From: Aminipila sp047974845
GTDB taxonomy: Bacteria; Bacillota; Clostridia; Peptostreptococcales; Anaerovoracaceae
Direction of reading: 5' to 3'
Assembly (NCBI GenBank): GCA_047974845.1
Contig: JBKECQ010000046.1
Coordinates: forward strand, 1-64,000
DNA length: 64,000 bases
Shown here one piece after another: positions 51,398 to 60,373 of this stretch. The number at the start of each line of letters is the position of its first letter. Position 1 is the stretch's first letter. The notes beneath the pieces were generated by a model. It did not search any database and was not told the origin of the DNA. It saw only the letters and a list, made by a program, of their open reading frames with translations. Made by a program: the position numbers and the translations under genes.

Positions 51398-52027
51398 TTA
51401 CATACCAAAATCGCTAATATCCTCTTTTAGAAAGTGAATAGCACCTTCTAAGTCGTTTTTGCGAAGACAATCCACAATTTTCACATGATACTTGGTATCT
51501 GTGGGAATTTCAATATTATTCCACTTATCCCAATAAAATTGAGCGTATGCTCTAGTTAAGGTATCTAAAGATTTTTTTAACATTTGGTAGGAGAATTGAT
51601 TTCCGCAAAATGATATTAACTTTAAGTGAAATTCCATATTGTGACCCCAATGAGTAAAAAAGTCGCAAGAGCATTCCTGATTTGCACATTCAATATCAAT
51701 GGATTCTAATTCTTTAATTTGCCCCTCTGTAATGTTATGGATGCACTCCTTAAGAGAGCCACCCTCTAGTATAACCCTGTATTTTAAAATATTTTCAATA
51801 TCACTTTTTGTTAGTTGAACAACAACATATCCATAACGAGGCATATTTTTCAATATACCTTCATTACATAATTCCACTAAGGCTTCTCTTACCGGAGCCT
51901 TACTCACCTCATACTTTTCTGAAAGCATTTTTTCATTAATAATGTCGTTGGCAGTATATTCGCCCTTAATAATGCTTTGAAAAACTTCATTATATATCTT
52001 TTGTTTTAAAGTAGTATTCTTAGACAT
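51398..52027 (-). CDS. GntR family regulator, FadR/FCD type
   Basis: A 209-residue regulator. The N-terminal winged helix (LKQKIYNEVFQSIIKGEY...LSEKYEVSKAPVREALVEL) is followed by an all-helical FCD effector domain (about 80-205) with metal-type His residues. The start MSKNTTLKQ (TTGGAG upstream) is chosen over an in-frame ATG 30 bases earlier that overlaps an operator-like dyad. It is divergent from the cysteine desulfidase-family gene and probably controls it. Confidence 0.9.
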   Translation of the reverse strand: MSKNTTLKQKIYNEVFQSIIKGEYTANDIINEKMLSEKYEVSKAPVREALVELCNEGILKNMPRYGYVVVQLTKSDIENILKYRVILEGGSLKECIHNITEGQIKELESIDIECANQECSCDFFTHWGHNMEFHLKLISFCGNQFSYQMLKKSLDTLTRAYAQFYWDKWNNIEIPTDTKYHVKIVDCLRKNDLEGAIHFLKEDISDFGM

Positions 52028-52045
52028 ACAAGCTCCAATCGTAAA

Positions 52046-52062
52046 ACGGTATGGCATACCGT
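52046..52062. promoter_or_regulatory. Palindrome ACGGTAT-GGC-ATACCGT, probable GntR operator
   Basis: A perfect 7+3+7 dyad immediately upstream of the FCD-type GntR gene, the usual place for an autoregulatory operator. It contains GGTATRCC-type half-sites. Confidence 0.65.
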
Positions 52063-52076
52063 ATATTTGCTATATA

Positions 52077-52115
52077 TGATATATCAAATAATTAAAGCTT
52101 TAACTTGATATATCA
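52077..52115. promoter_or_regulatory. Two copies of TGATATATCA in the divergent promoter region
   Basis: Identical 10-bp palindromes at 52077-52086 and 52106-52115, 29 bases apart centre to centre. They lie between the two divergent genes and may be secondary regulator sites or AT-rich promoter parts. Confidence 0.45.
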
Positions 52116-52202
52116 TAATACCTAATAATATCAGAGAAGCACTAGAAATTCAAGAGAAGAGGGTGTATGGATTTTCCTTTTATAAACATACAAGTCATAC
52201 TG

Positions 52203-52231
52203 TTGACTCTTAAACATATCTCTGATATGAT
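52203..52231 (+). promoter_or_regulatory. Sigma-A promoter of the cysteine desulfidase-family gene
   Basis: TTGACT (52203-52208), 17-base spacer, TATGAT (52226-52231). A perfect inverted repeat AAGTATAACT/AGTTATACTT (52247-52256, 52263-52272) follows and could be an operator or leader hairpin. Confidence 0.65.
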
Positions 52232-52309
52232 TAGTAATAATACAACAAGTATAACTAACAATAGTTATACTTTAAAAGCACTGATTTAAATTATTTTGGG
52301 GGTACTGTT

Positions 52310-53617
52310 ATGAGTCAGAAAATCAATAATTCTTATATTAAAATTTTGAAATATGAACTTGTGCCTGCACTGGGTTGCACAGAGCCGGGGGCAATTGCCT
52401 ATGCTGCGGCAAAAGCAGTATCGGTTTTAGAAGAGTTCCCTATTAAAATAGAAATAAAGTGTAGTGGAAACATTGTAAAAAATGTAAAAGGTGTTGTAGT
52501 TCCCAACTCCGGGGGATTAAGAGGAATTGAGGCCGCAACAATATTAGGAGCCATAGCGGGAACCTTAGATACAAAACACATTCTTGGAAATGACAGTGAA
52601 AATAAGCTAGAGATTTTAGATGCAATAACAGAGACTGACAGGATAAAAGCTAAAGAATTGCTATCAACAGACTTTTGCAAGTGCCGTCTACAAGAAGGTG
52701 AAAGTAACTTATATATAGACGTGATTGCTAAAACAGAAGAACACTCAGCCAGAGTTGTTGTTAAGGACAGTCATACCAATATTATCTTAATAAAGAAAGA
52801 TGATAAGACTATATTTGAAAAAGAAGGCTTAGAAAAAAATATAGATATAGAAGAGACTAAAAAATTATTAAATGTTAAAGACATAATTGCTTTTGCAGAC
52901 ACAGTGAACATAGAAGAGGTAAAGCCAATACTGGATTATCAAATATATGTGAATACAGCTATTGCAGAAGAAGGCTTAAAAAATGAGTATGGTGCATCTG
53001 TCGGGAAAACTTTATTGGAATCGTACGGCGATGATATTAAGGTTAGGGCAAAAGCTAAGGCTGCCGCCGGCTCAGATGCAAGAATGGGCGGAAGCTCAAT
53101 GCCTGTAGTTATAAACTCCGGCAGTGGAAATCAAGGGATTACGGTAACGGTTCCTGTGGTGGAATATGCCAAGGAGCTTGGAGTAGACGATGATAAAATG
53201 TATAGAGCACTTGTAATAAGCAACCTTATTTCTATTCATATAAAGCAATATATCGGAAAGCTATCTGCCTTTTGCGGAGCCGTAAGCGCAGCCTGTGGAA
53301 GCGGTGCGGCTATTACCTATTTGCACGGTGGAACCTTTGAGGATATATCTTCAACAATTATAAACACTGTTTGTAATGTAGGCGGGATTGTTTGCGATGG
53401 AGCAAAGGCCTCCTGCGCCGCAAAGATAGCATCTGCACTGGACGCAGCAATAATGGGGCACAATATGACCCTTCAAAAAAGAAAGTTTCAGGAGGGCGAG
53501 GGCATCGTTACAGGAGACATAGAAAAGACAATACAAAATATTGGGCATATTGGGAGAGAAGGAATGAAAGAAACAGATAATGAAATCCTCCATTTAATGA
53601 TTGGAGATATTAATTAA
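52310..53617 (+). CDS. L-cysteine desulfidase/L-serine dehydratase-alpha family protein
   Basis: A 435-residue Fe-S enzyme of the UPF0597/CyuA group. LVPALGCTEPGAIAYA at the N-terminus contains Cys23, and CDGAKASCAAKIA near the C-terminus provides the other cluster cysteines expected for the oxygen-sensitive [4Fe-4S] lyase. Family members release sulfide and ammonia from L-cysteine to give pyruvate. Some annotate it as a serine dehydratase. GGGGG precedes ATG. The divergent FCD-type GntR gene is the probable regulator. Confidence 0.88.
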   Translation: MSQKINNSYIKILKYELVPALGCTEPGAIAYAAAKAVSVLEEFPIKIEIKCSGNIVKNVKGVVVPNSGGLRGIEAATILGAIAGTLDTKHILGNDSENKLEILDAITETDRIKAKELLSTDFCKCRLQEGESNLYIDVIAKTEEHSARVVVKDSHTNIILIKKDDKTIFEKEGLEKNIDIEETKKLLNVKDIIAFADTVNIEEVKPILDYQIYVNTAIAEEGLKNEYGASVGKTLLESYGDDIKVRAKAKAAAGSDARMGGSSMPVVINSGSGNQGITVTVPVVEYAKELGVDDDKMYRALVISNLISIHIKQYIGKLSAFCGAVSAACGSGAAITYLHGGTFEDISSTIINTVCNVGGIVCDGAKASCAAKIASALDAAIMGHNMTLQKRKFQEGEGIVTGDIEKTIQNIGHIGREGMKETDNEILHLMIGDIN

Positions 53618-53663
53618 TTTAAATAAATCAGCCAATTCCACTCAAATCTAAATATATACAGGA

Positions 53664-53712
53664 GAAAAGCCAATTATACTATTGTATGACTACAACAGTA
53701 CAATTGGCTTTT
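53664..53712 (+). terminator. Terminator of the cysteine desulfidase-family gene
   Basis: Arms AAAAGCCAATT (53665-53675) and AATTGGCTTTT (53702-53712) with a 26-base loop, followed by T residues. Confidence 0.7.
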
Positions 53713-54239
53713 TTCATTTCAAACAGACCGTCTATGCCCATAACAATATGAATCAGCAAAACTTGTACAAAAAATACCTTAAACTAATCATATGATATTT
53801 ATAAATAAAATTACTGGTTTTATGAATTAAAAATGAACATATACTGAAAACATATGTAGCTATTATGTACAACCGTATGGAATGCCTAAAAAGTTAAAAT
53901 ATAAGGAAAGGAGAGGACGTTATATAAGTGTGTGATTAAATGAATAAAGAATAAAATTAGAGAATATTTATAACAAATTTCAAACTATAAAAGAGCAAAA
54001 TTATTTATTTATGTGACAAGATAATGATAATTTTTACTAACAAAAAAAGGCAAAAATATTTTTTTAGAAAGAATTATCAGACTATTGTGAATTTTTTTGA
54101 AGCTTTTTGAAGTTAGGGCGGAAGATTTGAAAAAACAGATGCCAAATAGTTGGCTAAAAAATTTTTTGGGAGTAAAACGGGACTCTGAAATAAATGCCGT
54201 TTAAATTATCCCGAGGTATTATTATAGGAGGAAGCAATT
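53713..54239. promoter_or_regulatory. Long untranslated region upstream of livJ
   Basis: About 525 bases without a credible gene. A strong ribosome-site-like GGAAAGGAGAGG at about 53904-53917 precedes only a four-codon frame. Close to the gene, CGGGA (54178-54182)/TCCCG (54209-54213) could close a leader stem. The length suggests a regulated leader, but I recognise no known riboswitch. Confidence 0.4.
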
Positions 54240-55433
54240 ATGAAGAGAAAATTATCATTAGTACTTAGCGTAATACTAATTCTTGCATTGGCTCTTACTG
54301 GCTGCGGCGGAAGTGACGGTTCATCTTTACCGGGAAACACCGCAGGAGATGTGATTAACATCGGTTGGATTGGTTCACTTACCGGAGACCAGGCTGTTTG
54401 GGGCACGTGTGAATCTCAGATGTTACAGCTTTTGGTTGATGAAGTAAATGCAGACGGCGGAATTGCCGGCAAGCAGTTAAACCTCATCAAATATGATACT
54501 AGGGGCGATGCCAATGAAGCTGTAAACTCAGTAAAGAGACTTGTGGCACAGGATAAGGTAGTTGCAATTATCGGCCCTAATGCAAGTGGTCAGGCGCTTG
54601 CTATTACCTCAGCATTAAATGATGGAAAGGTTCCTGATATCGCAACAGTTGCAACAAACCCTAAAGTAACTGTAAATGATGATGGTTCTGTTAACCCATA
54701 TAACTTCCGTGTTTGCTTTATAGACCCATATCAGGGGGCTGTAGTAGGCGGATACGCTTCTGATGTACTTAAATATAAAAATGCCGCTGTGCTTTATGAC
54801 GTAGCAAGCGACTATTCTCAGGGATTCAGCCAATACTTTGAAGAAACATTTACTGCTAAGGGCGGCAAAATTGTTGCAAAAGAAGGATTTAAAGCTGGAG
54901 ACGTTGATTTTAGACCTCAACTTTCAAGAATTAAAGCGGCAAACCCAGATGTAATTATTATGCCTTACTACTATAAGGAAGTAGCTCTTTCTGCTAATCA
55001 AGCAAGAGAACTTGGCATTAAAGCTACACTTATGGGCGGAGATGGATGGCCTTCAGACCAATTAATGGAAATGGCAGGCAAAGCCATTGAAGGAAGCTAT
55101 GTTGTAAATCACCTAGACTTTAATGATCCGGAAGCTAAACCTTTACAGGAACGTTATGCGGCAGCATATGATAATCAAGTACTTGAATTAAACGGATATA
55201 TGGCGCACGATGCGTTCTTATTATTACAAAGTGCTATAGAAAAGGCAGTTGAGGATACCGGTGAAGTAAACTCACAGGCTATTACAGATGCATTGACACA
55301 GGTTGAAGTAGAAGGAGTAACAGGAAAGATTAAGATTAGCCCTGAGACTCATAACCCTGATGGAAAAGAAGCTGCAATTGTTAAGATTGAAGATAAACAG
55401 TATGTATTCCAGCAGAAATATGGTGTGGAATAA
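54240..55433 (+). CDS. livJ: Branched-chain amino acid-type ABC substrate-binding lipoprotein
   Basis: A 397-residue periplasmic-binding-like lipoprotein. The lipobox LALTGC gives Cys22 as the lipidated residue. The mature part follows the type I LivJ fold (INIGWIGSLTGD...GIAGKQLNLI...IIGPNASGQALA). The ligand could be a branched-chain amino acid or another small amide or amino acid. It is the first gene of a complete Liv operon, preceded by TAGGAGG. Codon use is biased as in the ornithine genes, consistent with high expression. Confidence 0.93.
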   Translation: MKRKLSLVLSVILILALALTGCGGSDGSSLPGNTAGDVINIGWIGSLTGDQAVWGTCESQMLQLLVDEVNADGGIAGKQLNLIKYDTRGDANEAVNSVKRLVAQDKVVAIIGPNASGQALAITSALNDGKVPDIATVATNPKVTVNDDGSVNPYNFRVCFIDPYQGAVVGGYASDVLKYKNAAVLYDVASDYSQGFSQYFEETFTAKGGKIVAKEGFKAGDVDFRPQLSRIKAANPDVIIMPYYYKEVALSANQARELGIKATLMGGDGWPSDQLMEMAGKAIEGSYVVNHLDFNDPEAKPLQERYAAAYDNQVLELNGYMAHDAFLLLQSAIEKAVEDTGEVNSQAITDALTQVEVEGVTGKIKISPETHNPDGKEAAIVKIEDKQYVFQQKYGVE

Positions 55434-55508
55434 GCATAAACCAAATACAAGATAAGTAAAGGGGATGAATAGCCATCCCCTTTTAAAAAATGATAGGAGG
55501 TTTCCCAG

Positions 55509-56387
55509 GTGAGTACATTTATACAACAAATAATTAATGGTCTCTCTATCGGAAGTGTTTATGCACTTATGGCAGTCGGGTACTCATTAGTTTACAGCAT
55601 TTTAAACTTTTCAAACTTTGCACATGGCGGGGTTATTATGATAGGCGCATATTTTGGATTCTATGCAATAAGCCTTTTTTCCATGCCATTTGCAGTAGCT
55701 CTTATCGTGGCGGCATTTCTAGCAGGACTTTTAGCTGTTTCATTAGAAAAAATCGCATATAGACCACTGAGAAAAAGAAATGCTCCGGCTTTGTATTTCA
55801 TTATTTCAGCTATGGGCGCATCCATTTTTCTTGAAAATATAGTAGTAGCAACCATAGGACCAACATTTAGAACGTATCCGGCAGTATTAAATACTACCCC
55901 TTTTATGATTGGTGATATTGCCATAGGTAGGCTGGATGTACTTATGTTTGCAATCTCTGCCGTTAGCCTTTTGGCTTTGGTGTTGATAATAGGAAAAACA
56001 AAGATTGGTCTTGCCATAAGAGCAACCTCCTATAGTGCTAAAGGTAGTACATTAATGGGAGTAAACGTTGATCGAGTAATTTTTGTGATATTTATTCTTG
56101 GCGGTATGCTTGCCGGTATTGCCGGTGTATTGTTTGGTATGAAATACACCGTATACCCACAGATTGGTATTATTACAAATAAATCATTTATTGCGGCTGT
56201 TTTCGGAGGCTTGGGAAGTCTTCCGGGGGCAGTAATAGGTTCAATATTATTAGGAATCATTGAAACCATGGCTTCAGCATACATATCTTCCAGCTACAGA
56301 GACTTAATTGCCTTTACCTTACTAATTGTGGTTCTTGTTGTTAAGCCTACAGGTCTAATGGGCAAAGCAACAGAAGATAAAGCGTAG
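55509..56387 (+). CDS. livH: ABC transporter permease LivH
   Basis: A 292-residue inner-membrane permease with about 8 helices. QQIINGLSIGSVYALMAVGYSLVYSILNFSNFAHG is the standard LivH start, and the AVFGGLGSLPGAVIGS coupling motif lies near the C-terminus. The start is GTG, with TAGGAGG 10 bases upstream. It lies 75 bases after livJ. Confidence 0.95.
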   Translation: MSTFIQQIINGLSIGSVYALMAVGYSLVYSILNFSNFAHGGVIMIGAYFGFYAISLFSMPFAVALIVAAFLAGLLAVSLEKIAYRPLRKRNAPALYFIISAMGASIFLENIVVATIGPTFRTYPAVLNTTPFMIGDIAIGRLDVLMFAISAVSLLALVLIIGKTKIGLAIRATSYSAKGSTLMGVNVDRVIFVIFILGGMLAGIAGVLFGMKYTVYPQIGIITNKSFIAAVFGGLGSLPGAVIGSILLGIIETMASAYISSSYRDLIAFTLLIVVLVVKPTGLMGKATEDKA

Positions 56388-56400
56388 GAGGTGAATAGCA

Positions 56401-57288
56401 ATGTTTGATTTGAGTTGGTATTATATATCAGGTATTTTAATTTTAACGGGAATAAATCTGCTTACTGTTTTAGGGCTTTCGCTATTGACAGGATTTACTG
56501 GTTTGTTCTCCTTTGGGCACGCCGGATTCATGGCAATAGGAGCCTATACAGCGGCTATGATGACAATGAAAGGTGTACCGCTGATTGTGGCATTGATGTC
56601 AGGTGGAATCGCAGCCATGCTGTCCAGCTTAGTAATAGGAAAGCTAACTTTAAATTTAAAGGGAGACTATTTCTGCATAGCTACACTGGGATTTGGTGAG
56701 GCAATAAGATTGCTTTTTGATAATATTCAATTCTTTGGAGGCTCCAGAGGTCTTCCGGGAATACGTACATATGATTCTAATACATATTTAGCACTTGTGG
56801 TCATTATAAATATCATTGCTATTATGGCTATGGTTTACTTGATTAAATCCAGACATGGTAGAAACATGGTTGCTATTCGTGAAGAAGAATTAGCATCACA
56901 GGCTATTGGTGTTAATGTATTTAAATATAAGATGATGTCCTTAGCCGTTAGCGCGTTGTATGCTGGAATTTCAGGGGGGCTTTTAGCTCACTACTTGGGA
57001 TATATTCAGCCTATTATGTTCCAGCTAATAAAATCAACTGAAATGACCATTATTGTAATATTCGGTGGGTTGGGTAGCGTAACAGGAAGTGTTATTGGAG
57101 CCGTTGTACTAACATTCTTACCGGAAGTGCTGAGAAGCTTTGCAAGCTGGCGTTTAGTTGTGTACGGTGCTGCCGTTATTCTTATTATGGTAGTAAGACC
57201 GCAAGGACTTTTAGGTGGTAAAGAAATTAGCTTTAAATGGATAAGAAAACTTTTTAGAAAAAATAAGGGAGGTGCTGCAAATGAGTAG
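56401..57288 (+). CDS. livM: ABC transporter permease LivM
   Basis: A 295-residue permease with about 9 helices. GLTGLFSFGHAGFMAIGAYTAAM-like and FGGLGSVTGSVIGA motifs are typical. It pairs with LivH to form the membrane channel. GGAGGTG precedes ATG, 13 bases after livH. Its last 8 bases overlap livG. Confidence 0.95.
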   Translation: MFDLSWYYISGILILTGINLLTVLGLSLLTGFTGLFSFGHAGFMAIGAYTAAMMTMKGVPLIVALMSGGIAAMLSSLVIGKLTLNLKGDYFCIATLGFGEAIRLLFDNIQFFGGSRGLPGIRTYDSNTYLALVVIINIIAIMAMVYLIKSRHGRNMVAIREEELASQAIGVNVFKYKMMSLAVSALYAGISGGLLAHYLGYIQPIMFQLIKSTEMTIIVIFGGLGSVTGSVIGAVVLTFLPEVLRSFASWRLVVYGAAVILIMVVRPQGLLGGKEISFKWIRKLFRKNKGGAANE

Positions 57289-58093
57289 AACAGTACTGGC
57301 TCTTAACCATATAACAAAGAAGTTTGGTGGACTTACAGCGGTAGGAGATGTAAGTTTTGAAATAAAAGAAGGCGAAATATATGGTCTTATAGGACCAAAT
57401 GGCGCCGGAAAAACTACTATTTTTAACTTGATTACATCTATATATCAGTTAACAGAAGGGGAAATAATCTTTTACGATGAACCGTTAACAGATAAAAAAC
57501 CTTTTGAAATTGCAGATATTGGCATAACCAGGACCTTCCAAAACATTAGACTCTTTAAAAAACTGAGCGCATATGACAATGTTCTGACAGCCTGTCATCA
57601 AATGGCTGATTATACAGCTTTTGAAGCTATATTACAACCTTTTGGCTTCATTCCTTTTGAACCATTTAGAAAGGCAAGGAATCAAGAAAAGGCGCTACAT
57701 GAAAAAACAGAAGAACTGTTGAAATTAATGGGACTTTGGGAAGCAAGGGATATGATTTCTTCAAACTTACCCTATGGTATGCAAAGAAAGCTGGAAATAG
57801 CAAGGGCTTTGGCGCTATCACCAAAACTTTTACTATTGGATGAACCGGCAGCGGGAATGAACCCGGAAGAAACAATTCAACTGATGGAACTAATAAGAGA
57901 AATTCGTGATAAATTTCAGCTTACAGTTTTAATTATAGAGCACCATATGGACTTGATAATGGGTTTATGTGATAAGATTTTTGTACTTAATTTCGGTAAG
58001 CCTTTGGCAGAAGGAACGCCTTCAGAAATTCAAGATGATAAACGAGTAATTGAAGCTTATCTAGGAACAGAAGGAGGCGATGAAAGTGCTTAA
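57281..58093 (+). CDS. livG: ABC transporter ATP-binding protein LivG
   Basis: A 270-residue ATPase. Walker A is GPNGAGKTT and Walker B LLLDEPAAGMNPEE. In the signature position it reads LPYGMQRKLEIARAL, the usual LivG form. ATG at 57281 is chosen over an in-frame TTG 9 bases earlier because GGGAGGT lies before it. It overlaps livF by 14 bases. Confidence 0.95.
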   Translation: MSRTVLALNHITKKFGGLTAVGDVSFEIKEGEIYGLIGPNGAGKTTIFNLITSIYQLTEGEIIFYDEPLTDKKPFEIADIGITRTFQNIRLFKKLSAYDNVLTACHQMADYTAFEAILQPFGFIPFEPFRKARNQEKALHEKTEELLKLMGLWEARDMISSNLPYGMQRKLEIARALALSPKLLLLDEPAAGMNPEETIQLMELIREIRDKFQLTVLIIEHHMDLIMGLCDKIFVLNFGKPLAEGTPSEIQDDKRVIEAYLGTEGGDESA

Positions 58094-58793
58094 AATAGAC
58101 GATTTAAATGTTTTTTACGGAGGAATTCATGCCCTAAGAGGTGTCTCGGTTGAAATTAATAAAGGAGAAATTGTTACTATCATTGGTTCAAATGGCGCGG
58201 GAAAATCCTCCTTACTAAATGCTATAAGTGGTGTGGTCAAATATAACGGAACTATAGAATATGAAGGTCAACCTTTACCTAAACAGGCATACAAGGTTGT
58301 AAAAAATGGGATTTGTCAGGTTCCGGAAGGGCGAATAATTTTTGCAAACCTTACCGTTCATGAAAACTTAAAGATGGGAGCATACCTTCGTAATGATGCT
58401 AAAGGTATCGCCTCAGATTTTGAAAGAGTATATGAGCTGTTTCCAAGACTTAAGGAAAGGGAAAAACAGCTGGCGGGAACGTTATCAGGTGGTGAGCAGC
58501 AAATGTTGGCTATGGGCAGGGGACTTATGTCTTCACCGGATTTGATTCTGCTTGATGAACCCTCATTAGGGCTGGCACCCTTACTGATAAATACAATTTT
58601 TGATATTATCCTAGAGATAAAGGAAATGGGCAAAACAATTCTTTTAGTAGAACAAAATGCGTTTAAGGCTCTTTCTATTGCGGATAAAGCCTATGTTCTT
58701 GAACAAGGTAAAATTTCTGCATCGGGAAGCGCCGCAGAGCTTTTGGCAGATAGCACCATTCAGGAAGCCTATCTGGGTAAAAAGCATAAATAA
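58080..58793 (+). CDS. livF: ABC transporter ATP-binding protein LivF
   Basis: A 237-residue ATPase, the partner of LivG. Walker A is GSNGAGKSS, the signature LSGGEQQML and Walker B LLDEPSLGLAP. ATG follows GGAGGCG within the 3' end of livG. It is the last gene before a strong terminator. Confidence 0.95.
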   Translation: MKVLKIDDLNVFYGGIHALRGVSVEINKGEIVTIIGSNGAGKSSLLNAISGVVKYNGTIEYEGQPLPKQAYKVVKNGICQVPEGRIIFANLTVHENLKMGAYLRNDAKGIASDFERVYELFPRLKEREKQLAGTLSGGEQQMLAMGRGLMSSPDLILLDEPSLGLAPLLINTIFDIILEIKEMGKTILLVEQNAFKALSIADKAYVLEQGKISASGSAAELLADSTIQEAYLGKKHK

Positions 58794-58840
58794 ATAGAAA
58801 ATGTAAGCTTTAATGACTGCCATTAAATGTTTATAAAAAT

Positions 58841-58880
58841 AAAAGTACTGTAGTGTATCAAGGCTACAGTACTTTTATAT
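58841..58880. terminator. Bidirectional terminator between livF and the cation exporter
   Basis: Arms AAAAGTACTGTAG (58841-58853) and CTACAGTACTTTTA (58864-58877) form a long stem between convergent genes. Confidence 0.9.
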
Positions 58881-58889
58881 TAAAACAAT

Positions 58890-60059
58890 TTATTTTGAAT
58901 ATGAAGTATCGAAAGTGATAGACGCGTAATAGTTTTTATCAATAGTTTGTATTGAATTTTCAACCATAGCTTTTATTTCACTTTGTTTTAACTTACATTC
59001 AGGTGAAATCACTGTATCAAAGATAACATTTGTATGTGTAGGACCGGGAACTATACGAAGATCGTGCCAACCGTAAACACCCTCAATATCCTTTAACGTT
59101 TCACTTACAATAACCTTTAAATGATTTATTATAGGATCATTTAGTTTAACAGGATCCATATGAACAGTAAGATGAATGTTAAATCTCCTACTAAGGTCTT
59201 TTTCTATGTTATCAATTAAATCGTGACTTTTCATTATATCTTCTTCCGCATCAATCTCAATATGAATTGATGCAAAAATCCTACCGGGGCCATAATTGTG
59301 AATTATTAAGTCATGTGTACCGACGACTCCTTCATGGCTTTCGGCATATTTTAATATCTCACTAACAAGAGCGGGGTCTGGAGCTTCGCCTAAAAGAGGA
59401 CTGGAGGTTTCCCTAATAAGCTGAAAACCGGACCAAGTTATAAATAGGGCTACAAGGCATCCCATTATTCCATCCAGCTGTATATCTGCAAAATGACCAA
59501 TAAGTATGCTTATTAAAACGGCACTGGTTGCAATAACATCATTTCTACTATCTGTGCCTGTGGCTATTAAAGCAATAGAGTTAATCCTTTTACCGGCATT
59601 GGTATTAAAAAGTGCCTGCCATACTTTTACTAAGATTGCAATTAATAATACAATAATAGTAATAAGGCTGAACTGCATTGGTTCAGGATGAATAACTTTG
59701 TCTATGGAAGTCTTAAGAAGCTGAAGTCCTAAGACCATTATAATTACGGAAACAATTAGACCTGTAAGATATTCAATTCGAGCATGACCATATGGGTGTT
59801 CTTCATCCTCGGGCATGGCAGCAAGCTTAAATCCGATTAAAGTTATGATAGAGGAGGAAGCATCCGCAAGGTTGTTAATACCATCTGCAATAATAGCAAT
59901 ACTGTTTACGAATATTCCAATGATAACCTTCATTAAGCAGAGGAAAAGGTTTGAGATTATGCCCACAATTCCCGCAAGCTTTCCATACTTTTCTCTGACC
60001 GTAGGATCCTTAGTATTTTCGTAATCTTTAATAAATACTTTAAATAGAAATGTGCCCAT
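58890..60059 (-). CDS. Cation diffusion facilitator (CDF) family transporter
   Basis: A 389-residue divalent-metal exporter. Six membrane helices lie in the first ~220 residues; metal-site Asp residues are visible in IADGINNLADA and TGTDSRNDV. HPYGHARIEY is the family signature. The cytoplasmic C-terminal domain is long and has two ferredoxin-like repeats. MGTFLFK is chosen as start (AAAGGAG upstream). The metal (Zn, Mn, Fe or Co) is not determinable. Confidence 0.92.
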   Translation of the reverse strand: MGTFLFKVFIKDYENTKDPTVREKYGKLAGIVGIISNLFLCLMKVIIGIFVNSIAIIADGINNLADASSSIITLIGFKLAAMPEDEEHPYGHARIEYLTGLIVSVIIMVLGLQLLKTSIDKVIHPEPMQFSLITIIVLLIAILVKVWQALFNTNAGKRINSIALIATGTDSRNDVIATSAVLISILIGHFADIQLDGIMGCLVALFITWSGFQLIRETSSPLLGEAPDPALVSEILKYAESHEGVVGTHDLIIHNYGPGRIFASIHIEIDAEEDIMKSHDLIDNIEKDLSRRFNIHLTVHMDPVKLNDPIINHLKVIVSETLKDIEGVYGWHDLRIVPGPTHTNVIFDTVISPECKLKQSEIKAMVENSIQTIDKNYYASITFDTSYSK

Positions 60060-60204
60060 TTTGTTCTCCTTTGTTATGTGATACAATGTCCAAAGAAACA
60101 ATCAAGTGTAGACCTTGTATATTATTTATAATTTTATGCTAGTTTTATTTTTATAAATTTCACATAGCATTATAATTAATTTATTTTTCTTTAATGCCCA
60201 AGAA

Positions 60205-60274
60205 TTTTAAGTAAGCTAAGAATGCTCGAGTATGCTAAGCATACTCAAGTATACCTAAGTATGCTCAAGTAGTT
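60205..60274. repeat. Degenerate ~10-bp tandem repeat
   Basis: Six to seven units of 9-10 bases with the consensus GTATGCTCAA run before the D-serine lyase gene. Some units are inverted relative to each other (gcatactcaa versus gtatgctaag). A DNA-binding role is possible but not shown. Confidence 0.6.
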
Positions 60275-60373
60275 TTATAAATATTTAAATAAAAAAACTA
60301 CCATGTTAATTTCAATTCTAACACATAATTAAGTGTACGACTTTTATTGTATGCTAAATTTTAGGAGGTTGCA

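Noticed and set aside
53713..54239. Known riboswitch or T-box upstream of livJ
   Set aside because: No T-box consensus (TGGNACCGCG-like) and no recognised aptamer motif was seen.
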